64,000 bases of DNA from Verrucomicrobiaceae bacterium. GTDB taxonomy: Bacteria > Verrucomicrobiota > Verrucomicrobiia > Verrucomicrobiales > Verrucomicrobiaceae. The DNA lies in NCBI GenBank assembly GCA_021298725.1, contig JAJTDU010000005.1, forward strand, positions 1-64,000. The letters are read 5' to 3'. Made by a program: the position numbers and the translations under genes. Position 1 is the first letter of the stretch, and each line of letters starts with the position of its first letter. This document shows, piece by piece, positions 10,085-18,486 of the stretch. The notes under the pieces were generated by a model. That model had not been told where the DNA came from. It saw only the letters and a program-made list of their open reading frames with translations, and did no database searches.

Positions 10085-10102
10085 TTGTGAAAAGATTCAC
10101 AA
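10085..10102. promoter_or_regulatory. CRP/FNR-family-type palindrome upstream of nuoB
   Basis: TTGTGAAAAGATTCACAA is a perfect inverted repeat (7-nt arms, 4-nt centre) and an exact fit to the CRP consensus TGTGA-N6-TCACA. Its centre lies about 72 nt upstream of the nuoB start. A Crp/Fnr-family regulator controlling a respiratory gene pair is plausible; no such regulator gene is in the window. Confidence 0.55.
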
Positions 10103-10165
10103 TCTGTTTGCCGCTCCTGCGCTGGGGGCGTAATTCTGGCTGTCCCCAAACCCCCACGTCGCCTC

Positions 10166-10702
10166 ATGGTCGCCCCTGCTGAATCTACCGTTGCTGCTTA
10201 CGATTCCAAAGTCGAAGGCAATATCATCTTCACCAAGATGGACGCCGCCATCAACTGGATGCGCAAGAACTCCATGTGGCCGATGCCGATGGGCCTAGCC
10301 TGCTGCGCCATCGAAATGATGGCCGCCGCGTGCAGCCGCTACGATTTGAGTCGCTTCGGCATGGAGGTGATGCGCTTTTCCCCCCGCCAGGCCGATGTGA
10401 TGATCGTAGCCGGCACCGTGACCTACAAAATGGCCCTCGCCGTGAAACGCGTTTGGGATCAGATGCCCGAGCCGAAGTGGTGCATCGCCATGGGTGCCTG
10501 CGCCAGCAGCGGCGGCATGTATCGCAGCTACGCCGTGCTCCAGGGCGTGGATCAGATCATCCCGGTGGATGTTTACATCTCCGGCTGCCCGCCCCGCCCC
10601 GAGGCGCTGCTCGAAGGCCTCATGCGCCTCCAGCGCAAAATCGAAACCGAGCACTCTTTTGTGGAGCAGAAGAAGGAACTGATTGCCGAGCTGACCGCTT
10701 AA
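10166..10702 (+). CDS. nuoB: NADH-quinone oxidoreductase subunit B
   Basis: A 178-residue NuoB, the peripheral-arm subunit carrying the last [4Fe-4S] cluster (N2) before quinone in complex I. The cluster ligands are all visible: [10 protein letters not shown] (tandem Cys), MGACASSGG and [15 protein letters not shown]. The [15 protein letters not shown] segment is typical. It is followed after 13 nt by nuoC. nuoA is not found upstream and nuoD does not follow, so the rest of complex I must be encoded elsewhere. A CRP-type palindrome precedes it. Confidence 0.97.
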   Translation: MVAPAESTVAAYDSKVEGNIIFTKMDAAINWMRKNSMWPMPMGLACCAIEMMAAACSRYDLSRFGMEVMRFSPRQADVMIVAGTVTYKMALAVKRVWDQMPEPKWCIAMGACASSGGMYRSYAVLQGVDQIIPVDVYISGCPPRPEALLEGLMRLQRKIETEHSFVEQKKELIAELTA

Positions 10703-10715
10703 TTTTTCCACGATC

Positions 10716-11288
10716 ATGAACGCCGCCCAGATGACCGAGGCCCTGAAGCAAAAGTTCGGCGCTGCCGTGCTCGAAACGAAAGAATTTCGTGGTGAGCACA
10801 CGCTCGTCGTCACCCTCGAAATCGCGAAGCCGCTGCTGAAATACTGCCGCGACGAACTGGCCTTCGACTACCTCGTGGATGTCTCCAGCCTCGATTACCT
10901 GGGCCGGGAGCCGCGTTTTGAGATGGTTTACGAGCTTTACGGCTACGGGCACCACGAGCACCTGCGAGTCCGCGCTGCCGTGGCGGAAGACGTGGGAGTC
11001 CCCACCGTCAGCGACCTCTGGCCGACCGCCGAATGGCATGAGCGCGAGGTCTATGACATGATGGGCATCAAATTCAGCGGTCACCCGGACCTGCGCCGCA
11101 TCCTGATGTGGGAAGGCTACCCCTACTTCCCGCTGCGGAAGGATTTCCCCCTCGAAGGCCTGCCCAGCGACATGCCCGATGTCGGATTCACCAAGACCGC
11201 CCCGATGGCCGACGGTCCGTTCGTCACCAGCGCGGGCGTCGGCGACACGGTGACGCGTGAGCCACGCTCCCGCAGGCCGGTGGAGTGA
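10716..11288 (+). CDS. nuoC: NADH-quinone oxidoreductase subunit C
   Basis: A 190-residue NuoC (30-kDa subunit family) of the complex I peripheral arm. The family signature is clear: WPTAEWHEREVYDMMGIKFSGHPDLRRILMW followed by YPYFPLRKDFPLEG. It is not fused to NuoD, and the next gene is an unrelated PQQ-like propeller. The tail after SAGVGDTVTR is variable. Co-transcribed with nuoB. Confidence 0.95.
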   Translation: MNAAQMTEALKQKFGAAVLETKEFRGEHTLVVTLEIAKPLLKYCRDELAFDYLVDVSSLDYLGREPRFEMVYELYGYGHHEHLRVRAAVAEDVGVPTVSDLWPTAEWHEREVYDMMGIKFSGHPDLRRILMWEGYPYFPLRKDFPLEGLPSDMPDVGFTKTAPMADGPFVTSAGVGDTVTREPRSRRPVE

Positions 11289-11290
11289 TG

Positions 11291-11376
11291 AGTGGAAGTG
11301 AGATGTAAGAGGTGAGAAGTCAGAAGTTCCGATTCGTCGCCACATCTCACCTCTGACGTCTCACTTCTGACCTCTC
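11291..11376. repeat. purine-rich inverted repeat after nuoC
   Basis: The nuoC-propeller gap contains AGTGAGATGTAAGAGGTGAG and, on the other arm, the complement of the same words (CATCTCACCTCTGACGTCTC). Nearly the same string (GTGAGAGGTGAGATGTAAGA) is found at 56288-56321 before cox4. It behaves as a dispersed intergenic repeat. It could fold in RNA but lacks a U-run. Confidence 0.55.
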
Positions 11377-11431
11377 TCCTGCTACCAACGAAAGAGTCCA
11401 CCCTGCCCTGCGTTCCCGTTTCCTCATCACC

Positions 11432-12688
11432 ATGACACGCATCCACCTCACCACCGTCCTCGGTCTGGCGCTCGCCACGGCCGCCTCTGCTGCCACCGAC
11501 TGGGCCACTTTCCGTGGTCCGGCGGGCAACGGCACCGTCCCTGCTCTGCCAGACGCCAAATGGAGCCTCAACCAGGTCTGGAAATCGCCCACGAACCTGG
11601 GCTTCAGCAGCTTCGCCGTCTCTGGCGGCAAGGCCTACACGCTCGTCACTGGCGAAACCGATGGCAACACCGGCGAAATGCTCGCCTGCCTCGACGCTGC
11701 CAGCGGCAAGGAAGTCTGGAGCAAGCCCCTCAGCGTCATCCCGAAGTATGACGGCGGCGGCAACGCTGGAGCCAAAGGCAACGAAGGCGGCGACGGCTCC
11801 CGCTCCTCACCCGTGATCGACGGCGACAAAGTTTACGTCATCGACAGCCTCCTCCACGTCTTCGCCTTCGACGCCGCCACCGGCAAAGCCGTGTGGGATC
11901 ACGACGTGATGAAGGAAAACAGCGGCGAGATGATCAAGTGGCAAAACGCCGCCTCCCCGCTCATCGATGGCGACATCCTCATGCTCGCCGGCGGTGGCAA
12001 AGGCCAGGCGCTCATCGGTTTGAACAAAAACACCGGCAAAGTCGTGTGGAAGGGCGAGGACGACAAGATGACCCACGCCACCCCGATCCTCGCCGACATC
12101 CACGGCGTGCATCAGGCCATCTTCTTCACCCAGACCGGCCTCGTCGGCGTCGAGCCAACGAAAGGCGACGTGCTCTGGCGTGCCGAGTTCCCCTACAAAG
12201 TCAGCACCGCCGCCTCCCCGGACGTGTTTGAGGACATCGTCTATTGCTCCGCCGGTTACGGCGTCGGTGCGGGGGCCTTCAAGCTCAGCAAAAAAGGCAG
12301 CAATCTCTCCGCCGAGCAGATCTGGCGTCGTGAAAACGAGTGCTTCAACCACTGGAGCACACCCGTCGTGAAGGATGGTTATCTTTACGGCATGTTCAGC
12401 TTCAAGGAATACGGCGCTGGCCCGCTCGCCTGCGTGGACATCCGCACCGGCAAGGACATCTGGAAAGAAGGCGGTTTTGGCCCCGGCCAAGTCATCCTCG
12501 TCGGCGACAAAGTCGTCGCCACCAGCGACAAAGGTGAAGTCGTCGTCGCCGCCGCCAATCCTGAGAAATACAGCGAAGTCGCCCGCAAAGACGTGCTCGA
12601 AGGCAAGGTCTGGAGCTACCCCGTCCTCGCCGGCGGTAAAATTTACGCCCGCAGCACCACCGAAGGCGTCTGCTTGGATGTGAACTGA
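11432..12688 (+). CDS. secreted PQQ-like beta-propeller protein
   Basis: A 418-residue protein with a signal peptide (MTRIHLTTVLGLALATAASA) followed by WATFRGPAGNGTVPALPDAKWSLNQVWKSP, a start typical of the outer-membrane/periplasmic PQQ-like propeller family in Verrucomicrobia and Planctomycetes. Repeated strands with Trp docking are visible (LDAASGKEVWSKPL, FDAATGKAVWDHDV, LNKNTGKVVWKGED, VDIRTGKDIWKEGG). No quinoprotein dehydrogenase active-site residues can be recognised, so a scaffold or binding role is as likely as an enzyme. Single gene with its own terminator. Confidence 0.85.
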   Translation: MTRIHLTTVLGLALATAASAATDWATFRGPAGNGTVPALPDAKWSLNQVWKSPTNLGFSSFAVSGGKAYTLVTGETDGNTGEMLACLDAASGKEVWSKPLSVIPKYDGGGNAGAKGNEGGDGSRSSPVIDGDKVYVIDSLLHVFAFDAATGKAVWDHDVMKENSGEMIKWQNAASPLIDGDILMLAGGGKGQALIGLNKNTGKVVWKGEDDKMTHATPILADIHGVHQAIFFTQTGLVGVEPTKGDVLWRAEFPYKVSTAASPDVFEDIVYCSAGYGVGAGAFKLSKKGSNLSAEQIWRRENECFNHWSTPVVKDGYLYGMFSFKEYGAGPLACVDIRTGKDIWKEGGFGPGQVILVGDKVVATSDKGEVVVAAANPEKYSEVARKDVLEGKVWSYPVLAGGKIYARSTTEGVCLDVN

Positions 12689-12715
12689 TTCGCCCAACAC
12701 GTTGGATAGGATCTC

Positions 12716-12749
12716 GAAGCCCGGAGCCAGCGCTCCGGGCTTCTTTTTT
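12716..12749 (+). terminator. intrinsic terminator after the PQQ-like gene
   Basis: A perfect 11-bp stem, GAAGCCCGGAG paired with CTCCGGGCTTC over a short loop, followed by a T-run (TTTTTT). It sits 28 nt after the stop codon. Confidence 0.85.
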
Positions 12750-12811
12750 GCCCTGGGGCCGTGCAGCCTTGACGCATCCGGCCCTCTGGCCGACTTTCGC
12801 CCCTCTCTGGC

Positions 12812-14533
12812 ATGAAGTGGCTGCAACGTGTGATCCAGGCCTGGCAAAAGGCGCGTGAAATCCCCTATTTGGGGCGCAGTTCCTTTGTCCTGGCGATGAT
12901 CCTGCTCCTGACCGCCATCGCGCTGGACTGGCACAGTTCGCATCCCGATGACGGTGCGGGGGAGGCGATCCAGCAGGCCCAGATGGCCCACATGGACGTG
13001 CCCAAGACGATTTTGGTGCTCTCACGCATTCTACCTTACCTCAATCTGTGGGTTTCAATCGGCGCACCGCTGCTGCTGTTCATGATCTGGCGGCGCTGGA
13101 ATGACCTACGCCGCCTAATGGCACCGGTGAGCATCGCCTCGGTTTCCATCGTGGCCTGGATGATCGCCAGCGAGGTGGTGGACTACGTCGCGCATTCGCA
13201 AATGACGGAGATGGGGGAGCCGCCCGCCCCTGTGGCCTTTGTGTTCAAGCTCATCTTCATCGCCCTGGCGGTGGGTTCGATACCGTTCGCCCTGCAATAC
13301 TACCGCAAGACGATCATCCTGGAGCGCTACACGCTGCGCACCTTCGTGCATCCGCTGCTGTTCTGCTTCGTGTCCTTCTGCTCGCTGTGGATCATCATGG
13401 ACCTGCTGGACAACCTGAAGGACTTCCAGTCAGCAAACTCCAGCTTTGGGGAGGTGCTCGGCTTTTACCTCGCTCTGCTGCCCTACATTTACGTCACGGT
13501 GATGCCGGTGGCCCTGCTGTTGGCCGTTTTGTATGCGCTGACCCGCATGTCACGCGCCAACGAGATCATCTCCATGCTCGGAGCTGGGCGCAGTCTGGCG
13601 CAGGTGCTGCGACCGGTCTTTCTCTGCACGCTCTACGCCGTGCTGCTGAGTCTTGCGGCGAATTATTACTGGGCACCCCGTGCCGAGGGCAACCGCAAGG
13701 CGGTGGTGCGGGCGTTGGAGGAAAAGGGCGTGGACTCCATCATGGCCTCCTCCATCATGTTTCACAACACGCAGACCCGCCGGACCTGGTACACCGCCAC
13801 CTTCCCCTTCTCCCTGCGCAGCGGGCGTGAGCGCATGCACGGCGTGCAGGTGCGGGAGGAGAGCCCAGAGGGCACCCCAGTGCGCACCATCCTGGCCCCT
13901 TCCGCCGCATGGACTCCCTCTGGCGGCTGGCGCTTCTTTGACGGTCAGGAGCTGCTCTATCAAAACGGCAGCGTGACTACAATCCAGCCTTTCCCACTTC
14001 GAGCCGACGGCACTCATGTGCTGGAGCTGCCCGGCATTGAGGAAACCCCGTGGAGCATCGTCAGCTACGCCCTGCGGGCAGATTTCATGAGCGTGCCGGA
14101 GATCGTCTCCTACCTGCACGCGCATCCGAAGGCCGCGGCAGACAAGCTCGCGCCCTTCCGCACGCATTTCTGGCACCGCTTTGCCCTGCCATGGCAGGCG
14201 CTCGCGCTGGTGCTCGTCGCCGCACCGCTGGGAGTCGCCTACTCACGCCGTGGCTCGGTCGGTGGTATTGCAGGCAGCGTGTTCATCTTTTTCATCTTCA
14301 TGTTCGTGAACAACCTCTTCCTCAACCTCGGCAAAGGCGGCCACCTGCCGCCCTGGCTCACCGTCTGGATGCCGCACCTTCTGTTTGGGGCGCTGGGGCT
14401 GGTGCTCTTCAATTACCGCTCCCAGAACCGCGACCTACCGCGCTTCAAACTCGGCTTGTCCAAGCCCAAAAAATCCCAGATCGCCCGTCCGCGCAACCGC
14501 AGCGCCCCACTGCCCGGAGCCTCGGCCACTTGA
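12812..14533 (+). CDS. LptF/LptG family permease with extra N-terminal membrane domain
   Basis: A 573-residue inner-membrane protein. From about residue 165 it is a YjgP/YjgQ (LptF/LptG) permease: ILERYTLRTFVHPLLFCFVSF opens the first helix, then the coupling segment MSRANEIISMLGAGRSLAQVLRP, a periplasmic domain, and C-terminal helices (LALVLVAAPLGVAYSRRGSVGGIAGSVF). In the LPS transport system it works with ATPase LptB to extract LPS. The first 160 residues add four hydrophobic segments (about 22-40, 74-91, 98-117, 135-155) not found in the standard family. No partner lpt gene is adjacent. Confidence 0.85.
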   Translation: MKWLQRVIQAWQKAREIPYLGRSSFVLAMILLLTAIALDWHSSHPDDGAGEAIQQAQMAHMDVPKTILVLSRILPYLNLWVSIGAPLLLFMIWRRWNDLRRLMAPVSIASVSIVAWMIASEVVDYVAHSQMTEMGEPPAPVAFVFKLIFIALAVGSIPFALQYYRKTIILERYTLRTFVHPLLFCFVSFCSLWIIMDLLDNLKDFQSANSSFGEVLGFYLALLPYIYVTVMPVALLLAVLYALTRMSRANEIISMLGAGRSLAQVLRPVFLCTLYAVLLSLAANYYWAPRAEGNRKAVVRALEEKGVDSIMASSIMFHNTQTRRTWYTATFPFSLRSGRERMHGVQVREESPEGTPVRTILAPSAAWTPSGGWRFFDGQELLYQNGSVTTIQPFPLRADGTHVLELPGIEETPWSIVSYALRADFMSVPEIVSYLHAHPKAAADKLAPFRTHFWHRFALPWQALALVLVAAPLGVAYSRRGSVGGIAGSVFIFFIFMFVNNLFLNLGKGGHLPPWLTVWMPHLLFGALGLVLFNYRSQNRDLPRFKLGLSKPKKSQIARPRNRSAPLPGASAT

Positions 14534-14560
14534 AACTTCAAACCTGAAACCTTAAACATC
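14529..14560. repeat. short intergenic repeat (GAAAC/TTAAAC type)
   Basis: CTTGAAACTTCAAACCTGAAACC and TTAAAC fill the 31-nt gap between the LptF/G gene and the next gene and overlap its stop. The same words (CTGAAAC, TTTAAAC, AACCTGAAACC) form the element inserted inside uvrA at 29271-29343. Confidence 0.4.
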
Positions 14561-14564
14561 GTTG

Positions 14565-15329
14565 ATGCAGCAAAACTGGTCCATCCGCAGCCGCGCCCAT
14601 CACTGCGCCCTCACTAGCCGCCCTTTCGAGGACGGTGAGAGCTTCCACACCACGATCTACTTCGATCCGCAGGAAAACGGCTACGTCCGCCGCGATGTCT
14701 GCGCCGAGGCCTGGCCGCAGGAGCGCGAGCAGCGCAAGCCCGTCGCCGCCTGGAAGAACATTTACCAAAAAGTCATCGCTGAGGCCAAACCTGAGATCGC
14801 CCCCAAAGAAAGCGCCCAGGATCTGCTCCAGCGCTTCATTGAAGACGGCGATCCCAAGACCGAAAACGCGCGCTACATCCTCGCCCTCATGCTGGAGCGC
14901 AAACGCCAGCTCGCGCAGACCGCCGAGAAGGAGGTGGATGGCGCGAAGATGCTTTTCTACGAAAACAAAAAGACCGGCGAGATCTTCATCGTGCGCGATC
15001 CCGAGCTACGGCTCGACGAAATCGCGCAAATGCAGGACGAAGTCGCCTCCATCCTCGCCTTCGGCGGTCCTGCCGCAGAAGCCGCGAAGGCAGTGGGCGT
15101 GACCCTCACCATCGATGGCGTCGTTTCGGCCACCGACACCGCACCGGAGCCGTCTGAATCCGCACCCGAAGCCGAATCCCCCTCCGAGGAGACCCTTGAG
15201 CCCACCGTGGCCGACGAGCCGGCGGACAATGAGTCCATTACGGCAGAATGTGCTGAGCACGAAGCTTCGGAAGAAGCTGCGTCAAACGAACCCAGCGAAG
15301 AACAAGCGCCATCAAGCACTGTGCTCTAG
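14565..15329 (+). CDS. conserved hypothetical protein with acidic C-terminus
   Basis: ATG 14565 is preferred over the TTG three bases earlier. The N-terminal 70 residues (MQQNWSIRSRAHHCALTSRPFEDGESFHTTIYF) look like a compact domain with a His-Cys pair (HHCALT) and a later VCAEAW, possibly metal-binding. The middle is charged and helical, and the last 60-70 residues are Glu/Ser/Pro-rich and probably disordered. No signal peptide. I do not recognise a characterised family; no function is assigned. It follows the LptF/G gene at 31 nt and may share its transcript. Confidence 0.65.
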   Translation: MQQNWSIRSRAHHCALTSRPFEDGESFHTTIYFDPQENGYVRRDVCAEAWPQEREQRKPVAAWKNIYQKVIAEAKPEIAPKESAQDLLQRFIEDGDPKTENARYILALMLERKRQLAQTAEKEVDGAKMLFYENKKTGEIFIVRDPELRLDEIAQMQDEVASILAFGGPAAEAAKAVGVTLTIDGVVSATDTAPEPSESAPEAESPSEETLEPTVADEPADNESITAECAEHEASEEAASNEPSEEQAPSSTVL

Positions 15330-15463
15330 GCGTAGCAGAGTACGAATGAGTAGCCACCGACGGCTGGGCGGAGGCGCATCTTGCGGTGGCCTCCTGCCCA
15401 CCACTGCCACAGGGCGCATTGCGCTCAGGCTGCAGGGAGAACACCACTAGGCATGGACGGCCG

Positions 15464-17695
15464 TCAGCCACCCGTCTGCGGCTCATTGCGGGCGGCATTT
15501 TCAGCGGCGCGTTGCGCTGCTTCTGCCGCTTCTTGGGCAGCACGTTGGGCTTCTTCCTGGGCACGGCGCATCTGCTCTTCAGCGGCGCGGCGGGCCTGTT
15601 CTTCGGCCTGGCGCTGCGCCATCTCCTGCTGCTGGCGCATCTGCTCCTCGGCTTGTTGACGGGCCATTTCTTGCGCACGGCGCTCGGCTGCTTCCTCTTG
15701 CAGACGTTGCATCGCGGCTGCTTCGGCTTGTTGACGAGCACGTTCAGCTTCAGCGGCGGTTTGGGCTTGCTCTGCGGCCCTTTTGTCGGCCATGGCACGT
15801 TGCTGAGCCGCAAGCTCCTCTTGTTGACGTTGCTGCATGGCATGCGCTTCCGCTTGCTGGCGGGCTCGTTCGGCCTCGGCGGCGGCCAAGGCTTGATCAG
15901 CCGTAGCTTTTTCCACCATGGCACGTTGTTGGGCGGCAAGCTCCTCCTGCTGGCGCTGCTGCATGGCGGCAGCGTCGGCCTGCATGCGTGCTTTTTCGGC
16001 TTCTACCGCCGCCGCTTGCTCCACAGCCATTTTTCCGGCGGCGGCAGGCGGCTGGACGGGGGTTTCGTTCGGTTGCGGCACTGACGTTTCCGTCAAAGCG
16101 GGCGTGGTTTGCACCACAGGTGGCTGAGAGGCCGGAATTTCGGCGGGAACAGGCTGAACGGCGGGCGGTGTGGCCTCCACGGCCACGGTTGGAGCTGGAA
16201 CCCCAGGCTCCGCAGGCATCACCACGGTCGATGAAGGCGTTTTTTCTGGCTCTGCTGCTGCTGTGATCACGGGAATTACCGCTGGTGGAGTGGCGGGCTG
16301 CTCGGCTAAGACGCTGGTTTCTGTGGCTGGGATGGGTGACGCAGCCTGGAGCATCGGCTTGTCCTCAATGGCCATGGCAGGACGCACCGTTTCCGAAGAG
16401 GCTGGCTCGACCATTGGCGCACTAACCACGGTGGCAGGTGTCGCCACCGGCTGCTGCACAGCGGCGGTGAGCTTTTCTACGGCAATCGTCTCGCGAATTT
16501 CCGTCGCGACGCGCTGGGGGACGCCTTCAAAGCCATCCACAGGTCTTGGTTTTTCGACGCGTTCGGCCATTTGAGGACGCATGGCAGGTACGTCGGCGCT
16601 CAGCAGCGGGAGTTCGACCATGACTGGCTGTACCAAGGAGTCAGGGCGGCGATGGCCGGGGCGTGACCTCGGGATTTCGCCGGCCGCAATCGACTGCACC
16701 TGGATCTGAGGCACGGGACGCGCACAATCCCGTTCCATCTGGGCACGCGGTGGGCCACCGTGATGCTGGAACATGCCGCGGCGGGGCTGGTCGTCGCAGC
16801 GGACGATCTGGGTAACATTCACGCTGCTCTGGAAGATCGTCGTGTTTTGCGTCACGGGAGCGCAGTAGGTGGTGTAGCTCGGCTGCACGAAATGATTCGT
16901 GGTGATGAAGGTGTAGCTGGACGGGCCAAGATTGTACTGCGTATCACAGTCGCGATACACGCCGCTGATGGAGCCACGATCCGGTGGGAGTGGTGCCCAA
17001 CCGACGTGATCGCGACTTTGACGCCATGAAACCCAGGCGGGTGCCCATTCGCTGCCGGGTACCCAGACCCAGCCGTGGCGCGAGAGATTCACCCAGCGGC
17101 CATAGTGATAGGTGGCCCAGCCAAAGGGCTCATTGGATTGCCAGGTCCAGCCCATGGACGACCACACCCAGCAGCCATCCACATAAGGCTTCCAGCGTGC
17201 CGTGGTGAGGGTGGGCCGCCAGCAGTAGCCGTAGCCGCTCACATCCATCCAGCGGCCATAGGGGGCGAGCTGCTCATAAAAGAGCGAGTGATCACGCGGG
17301 GCCGAAACTTGCGGTGCCACGTTCACACGAGGATTGGTCATGGCGATGCGCTGCGTGACGGCATGGCTCTGCTGCCGCGCCGTATCCGCCTGTGCACGGA
17401 GGGCTTCGTTCTGCTGCCTCAAAGCCTCCAAAGAACCGCGCAACTCGGCATTCTCACGATCTTTGAGCGCCTGCTCCATTTCGGCGAGCTGCTTGTCCAT
17501 CAGCGCAGTCTTTGTCTCGATCTCCAAGGCCTGGCGCTGCAAGGCATCACGGGCCTCGGCGAGCTGGCTTTCGGTGGCGGCGTTGTAGATCGCAGCCTCG
17601 GGGGTGACACTGACGGCGGGCGGCACCGGTTTTTCACAACTGACCAGGGGAAGAAATGCGGTGACAGCGAAAAGGGAGCGGAAGCGGGCATTCAT
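15464..17695 (-). CDS. DUF6600-like Trp-rich lipoprotein with long Gln/Glu/Ala coiled coil
   Basis: Start ATG 17695 gives a lipoprotein signal (MNARFRSLFAVTAFLPLVSC). Next comes a coiled coil (about 45-100), then a Trp/Gly/Tyr-rich region resembling DUF6600 (YGRWMDVSGYGYCWRP, GCWVWSSMGWTWQS, WATYHYGRWVNLSRHGWVW, VGWAPLPPDRG). A Pro/Ala/Val-rich linker follows. The final ~200 residues are a highly charged TolA-like helix with a 42-residue tandem repeat. The total is about 743 residues. The design suggests an envelope-spanning structural protein anchored at a membrane; function unknown. It lies downstream of the hexapeptide transferase gene on the same strand (51-nt gap). Confidence 0.75.
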   Translation of the reverse strand: MNARFRSLFAVTAFLPLVSCEKPVPPAVSVTPEAAIYNAATESQLAEARDALQRQALEIETKTALMDKQLAEMEQALKDRENAELRGSLEALRQQNEALRAQADTARQQSHAVTQRIAMTNPRVNVAPQVSAPRDHSLFYEQLAPYGRWMDVSGYGYCWRPTLTTARWKPYVDGCWVWSSMGWTWQSNEPFGWATYHYGRWVNLSRHGWVWVPGSEWAPAWVSWRQSRDHVGWAPLPPDRGSISGVYRDCDTQYNLGPSSYTFITTNHFVQPSYTTYCAPVTQNTTIFQSSVNVTQIVRCDDQPRRGMFQHHGGPPRAQMERDCARPVPQIQVQSIAAGEIPRSRPGHRRPDSLVQPVMVELPLLSADVPAMRPQMAERVEKPRPVDGFEGVPQRVATEIRETIAVEKLTAAVQQPVATPATVVSAPMVEPASSETVRPAMAIEDKPMLQAASPIPATETSVLAEQPATPPAVIPVITAAAEPEKTPSSTVVMPAEPGVPAPTVAVEATPPAVQPVPAEIPASQPPVVQTTPALTETSVPQPNETPVQPPAAAGKMAVEQAAAVEAEKARMQADAAAMQQRQQEELAAQQRAMVEKATADQALAAAEAERARQQAEAHAMQQRQQEELAAQQRAMADKRAAEQAQTAAEAERARQQAEAAAMQRLQEEAAERRAQEMARQQAEEQMRQQQEMAQRQAEEQARRAAEEQMRRAQEEAQRAAQEAAEAAQRAAENAARNEPQTGG
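15690..15990 (-). repeat. 126-bp (42-codon) tandem repeat inside the coiled-coil gene
   Basis: The codon for Met that opens each unit falls at 15964, 15838 and 15712, exactly 126 bp apart. Units read MQQRQQEELAAQQRAM then a variable stretch then AAEAERARQQAEA. The third unit decays into shorter heptad-like repeats. It encodes continuous coiled coil, so copy number may vary between strains. Confidence 0.8.
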
Positions 17696-17746
17696 GGGCG
17701 TGGAGTCCATTCTGACGCCGCCCAGGAAGATGTATTCACCCGGTTC

Positions 17747-18424
17747 CTACTTCTTCCGCTTCACCACTTGCTGCGTCTGCCTCGTTTTGAGCATCAAATC
17801 AGCCCCAAGAACGCCGCTGAAGTGGCTCAGCGGATAAAGAATGCTGCGGCGGCCGATGATGCTGCCAGGGCTGATCACGCTGTTGCAGCCGATCTCGGCG
17901 TAATCGCCGACGATGGCGCCAAATTTCCGCAGGCCGGTGGGCAGGATGTCCGTGTCGGTCTTGATGGTGACTTCGAGGCGGTCCAGCCGCACGTTGGAAA
18001 GGATCACGCCAGCAGCCAGATGCGCCTTATGGCCGAGGATGGAATCACCCACGTAATTATAGTGTGGCACCTCGCAGCCGTCGAAGATGACGCAGTTCTT
18101 GAACTCACACGAGTTTCCGAGCACGCAGCCGTCGCCGATGATGACATTTTCACGGATGTAGCAGCCGGCGCGGAGCTGGCAGTTCCGCCCGATCCAGGCC
18201 GGGCCTTTGATCACCACGCCAGGCTCCAGCGTGGTGCCCTCATCAATGAACACATCCTCGCCGATGAACGCTCCCGGCGGCACCTGCGTGCGAATCTCGC
18301 GCTGCAGCCGGAACTCGAGGTAGGACTCGATCCGCGTCAGCGCCGCCCACACCGGCGAGTCATCCGGAAACAGGATGCCATGCTTCGTGTGGGTGAGATC
18401 GAGGTAGTCGCGGGCAGGGAACAC
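17747..18424 (-). CDS. left-handed beta-helix (hexapeptide repeat) transferase-like protein
   Basis: A 225-residue protein made mostly of hexapeptide repeats (IGEDVFIDEGTTLEPGVVI, IGRNCQLRAGCYI, VIIGDGCVLGNSCEF, ILGHKAHLAAGVIL), the LbH fold seen in the acyltransferase half of GlmU and in sugar-nucleotide enzymes. The short N-terminal segment (YLDLTHTKHGILFPDDSPVWAALTRIESYL) resembles the linker in UDP-GlcNAc diphosphorylase-like proteins, but the nucleotidyltransferase domain itself is absent. Substrate unknown, probably a nucleotide sugar or acyl acceptor in cell-envelope synthesis. It follows frr by 62 nt on the same strand. Confidence 0.75.
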   Translation of the reverse strand: MFPARDYLDLTHTKHGILFPDDSPVWAALTRIESYLEFRLQREIRTQVPPGAFIGEDVFIDEGTTLEPGVVIKGPAWIGRNCQLRAGCYIRENVIIGDGCVLGNSCEFKNCVIFDGCEVPHYNYVGDSILGHKAHLAAGVILSNVRLDRLEVTIKTDTDILPTGLRKFGAIVGDYAEIGCNSVISPGSIIGRRSILYPLSHFSGVLGADLMLKTRQTQQVVKRKK

Positions 18425-18486
18425 TGTGCGGATGTTTCAAGCGTGGGATCGTATTCGGGCTGGGATGAACTTTAAACCGCATCAAG

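Noticed and set aside
11807-12991. 394-residue minus-strand ORF
   Set aside because: Shadow of the PQQ-like propeller gene, caused by high GC and codon bias.
17075-18475. 466-residue plus-strand ORF
   Set aside because: Antisense to the DUF6600-like gene and the hexapeptide gene; no domain, and the opposite frames are clear protein families.
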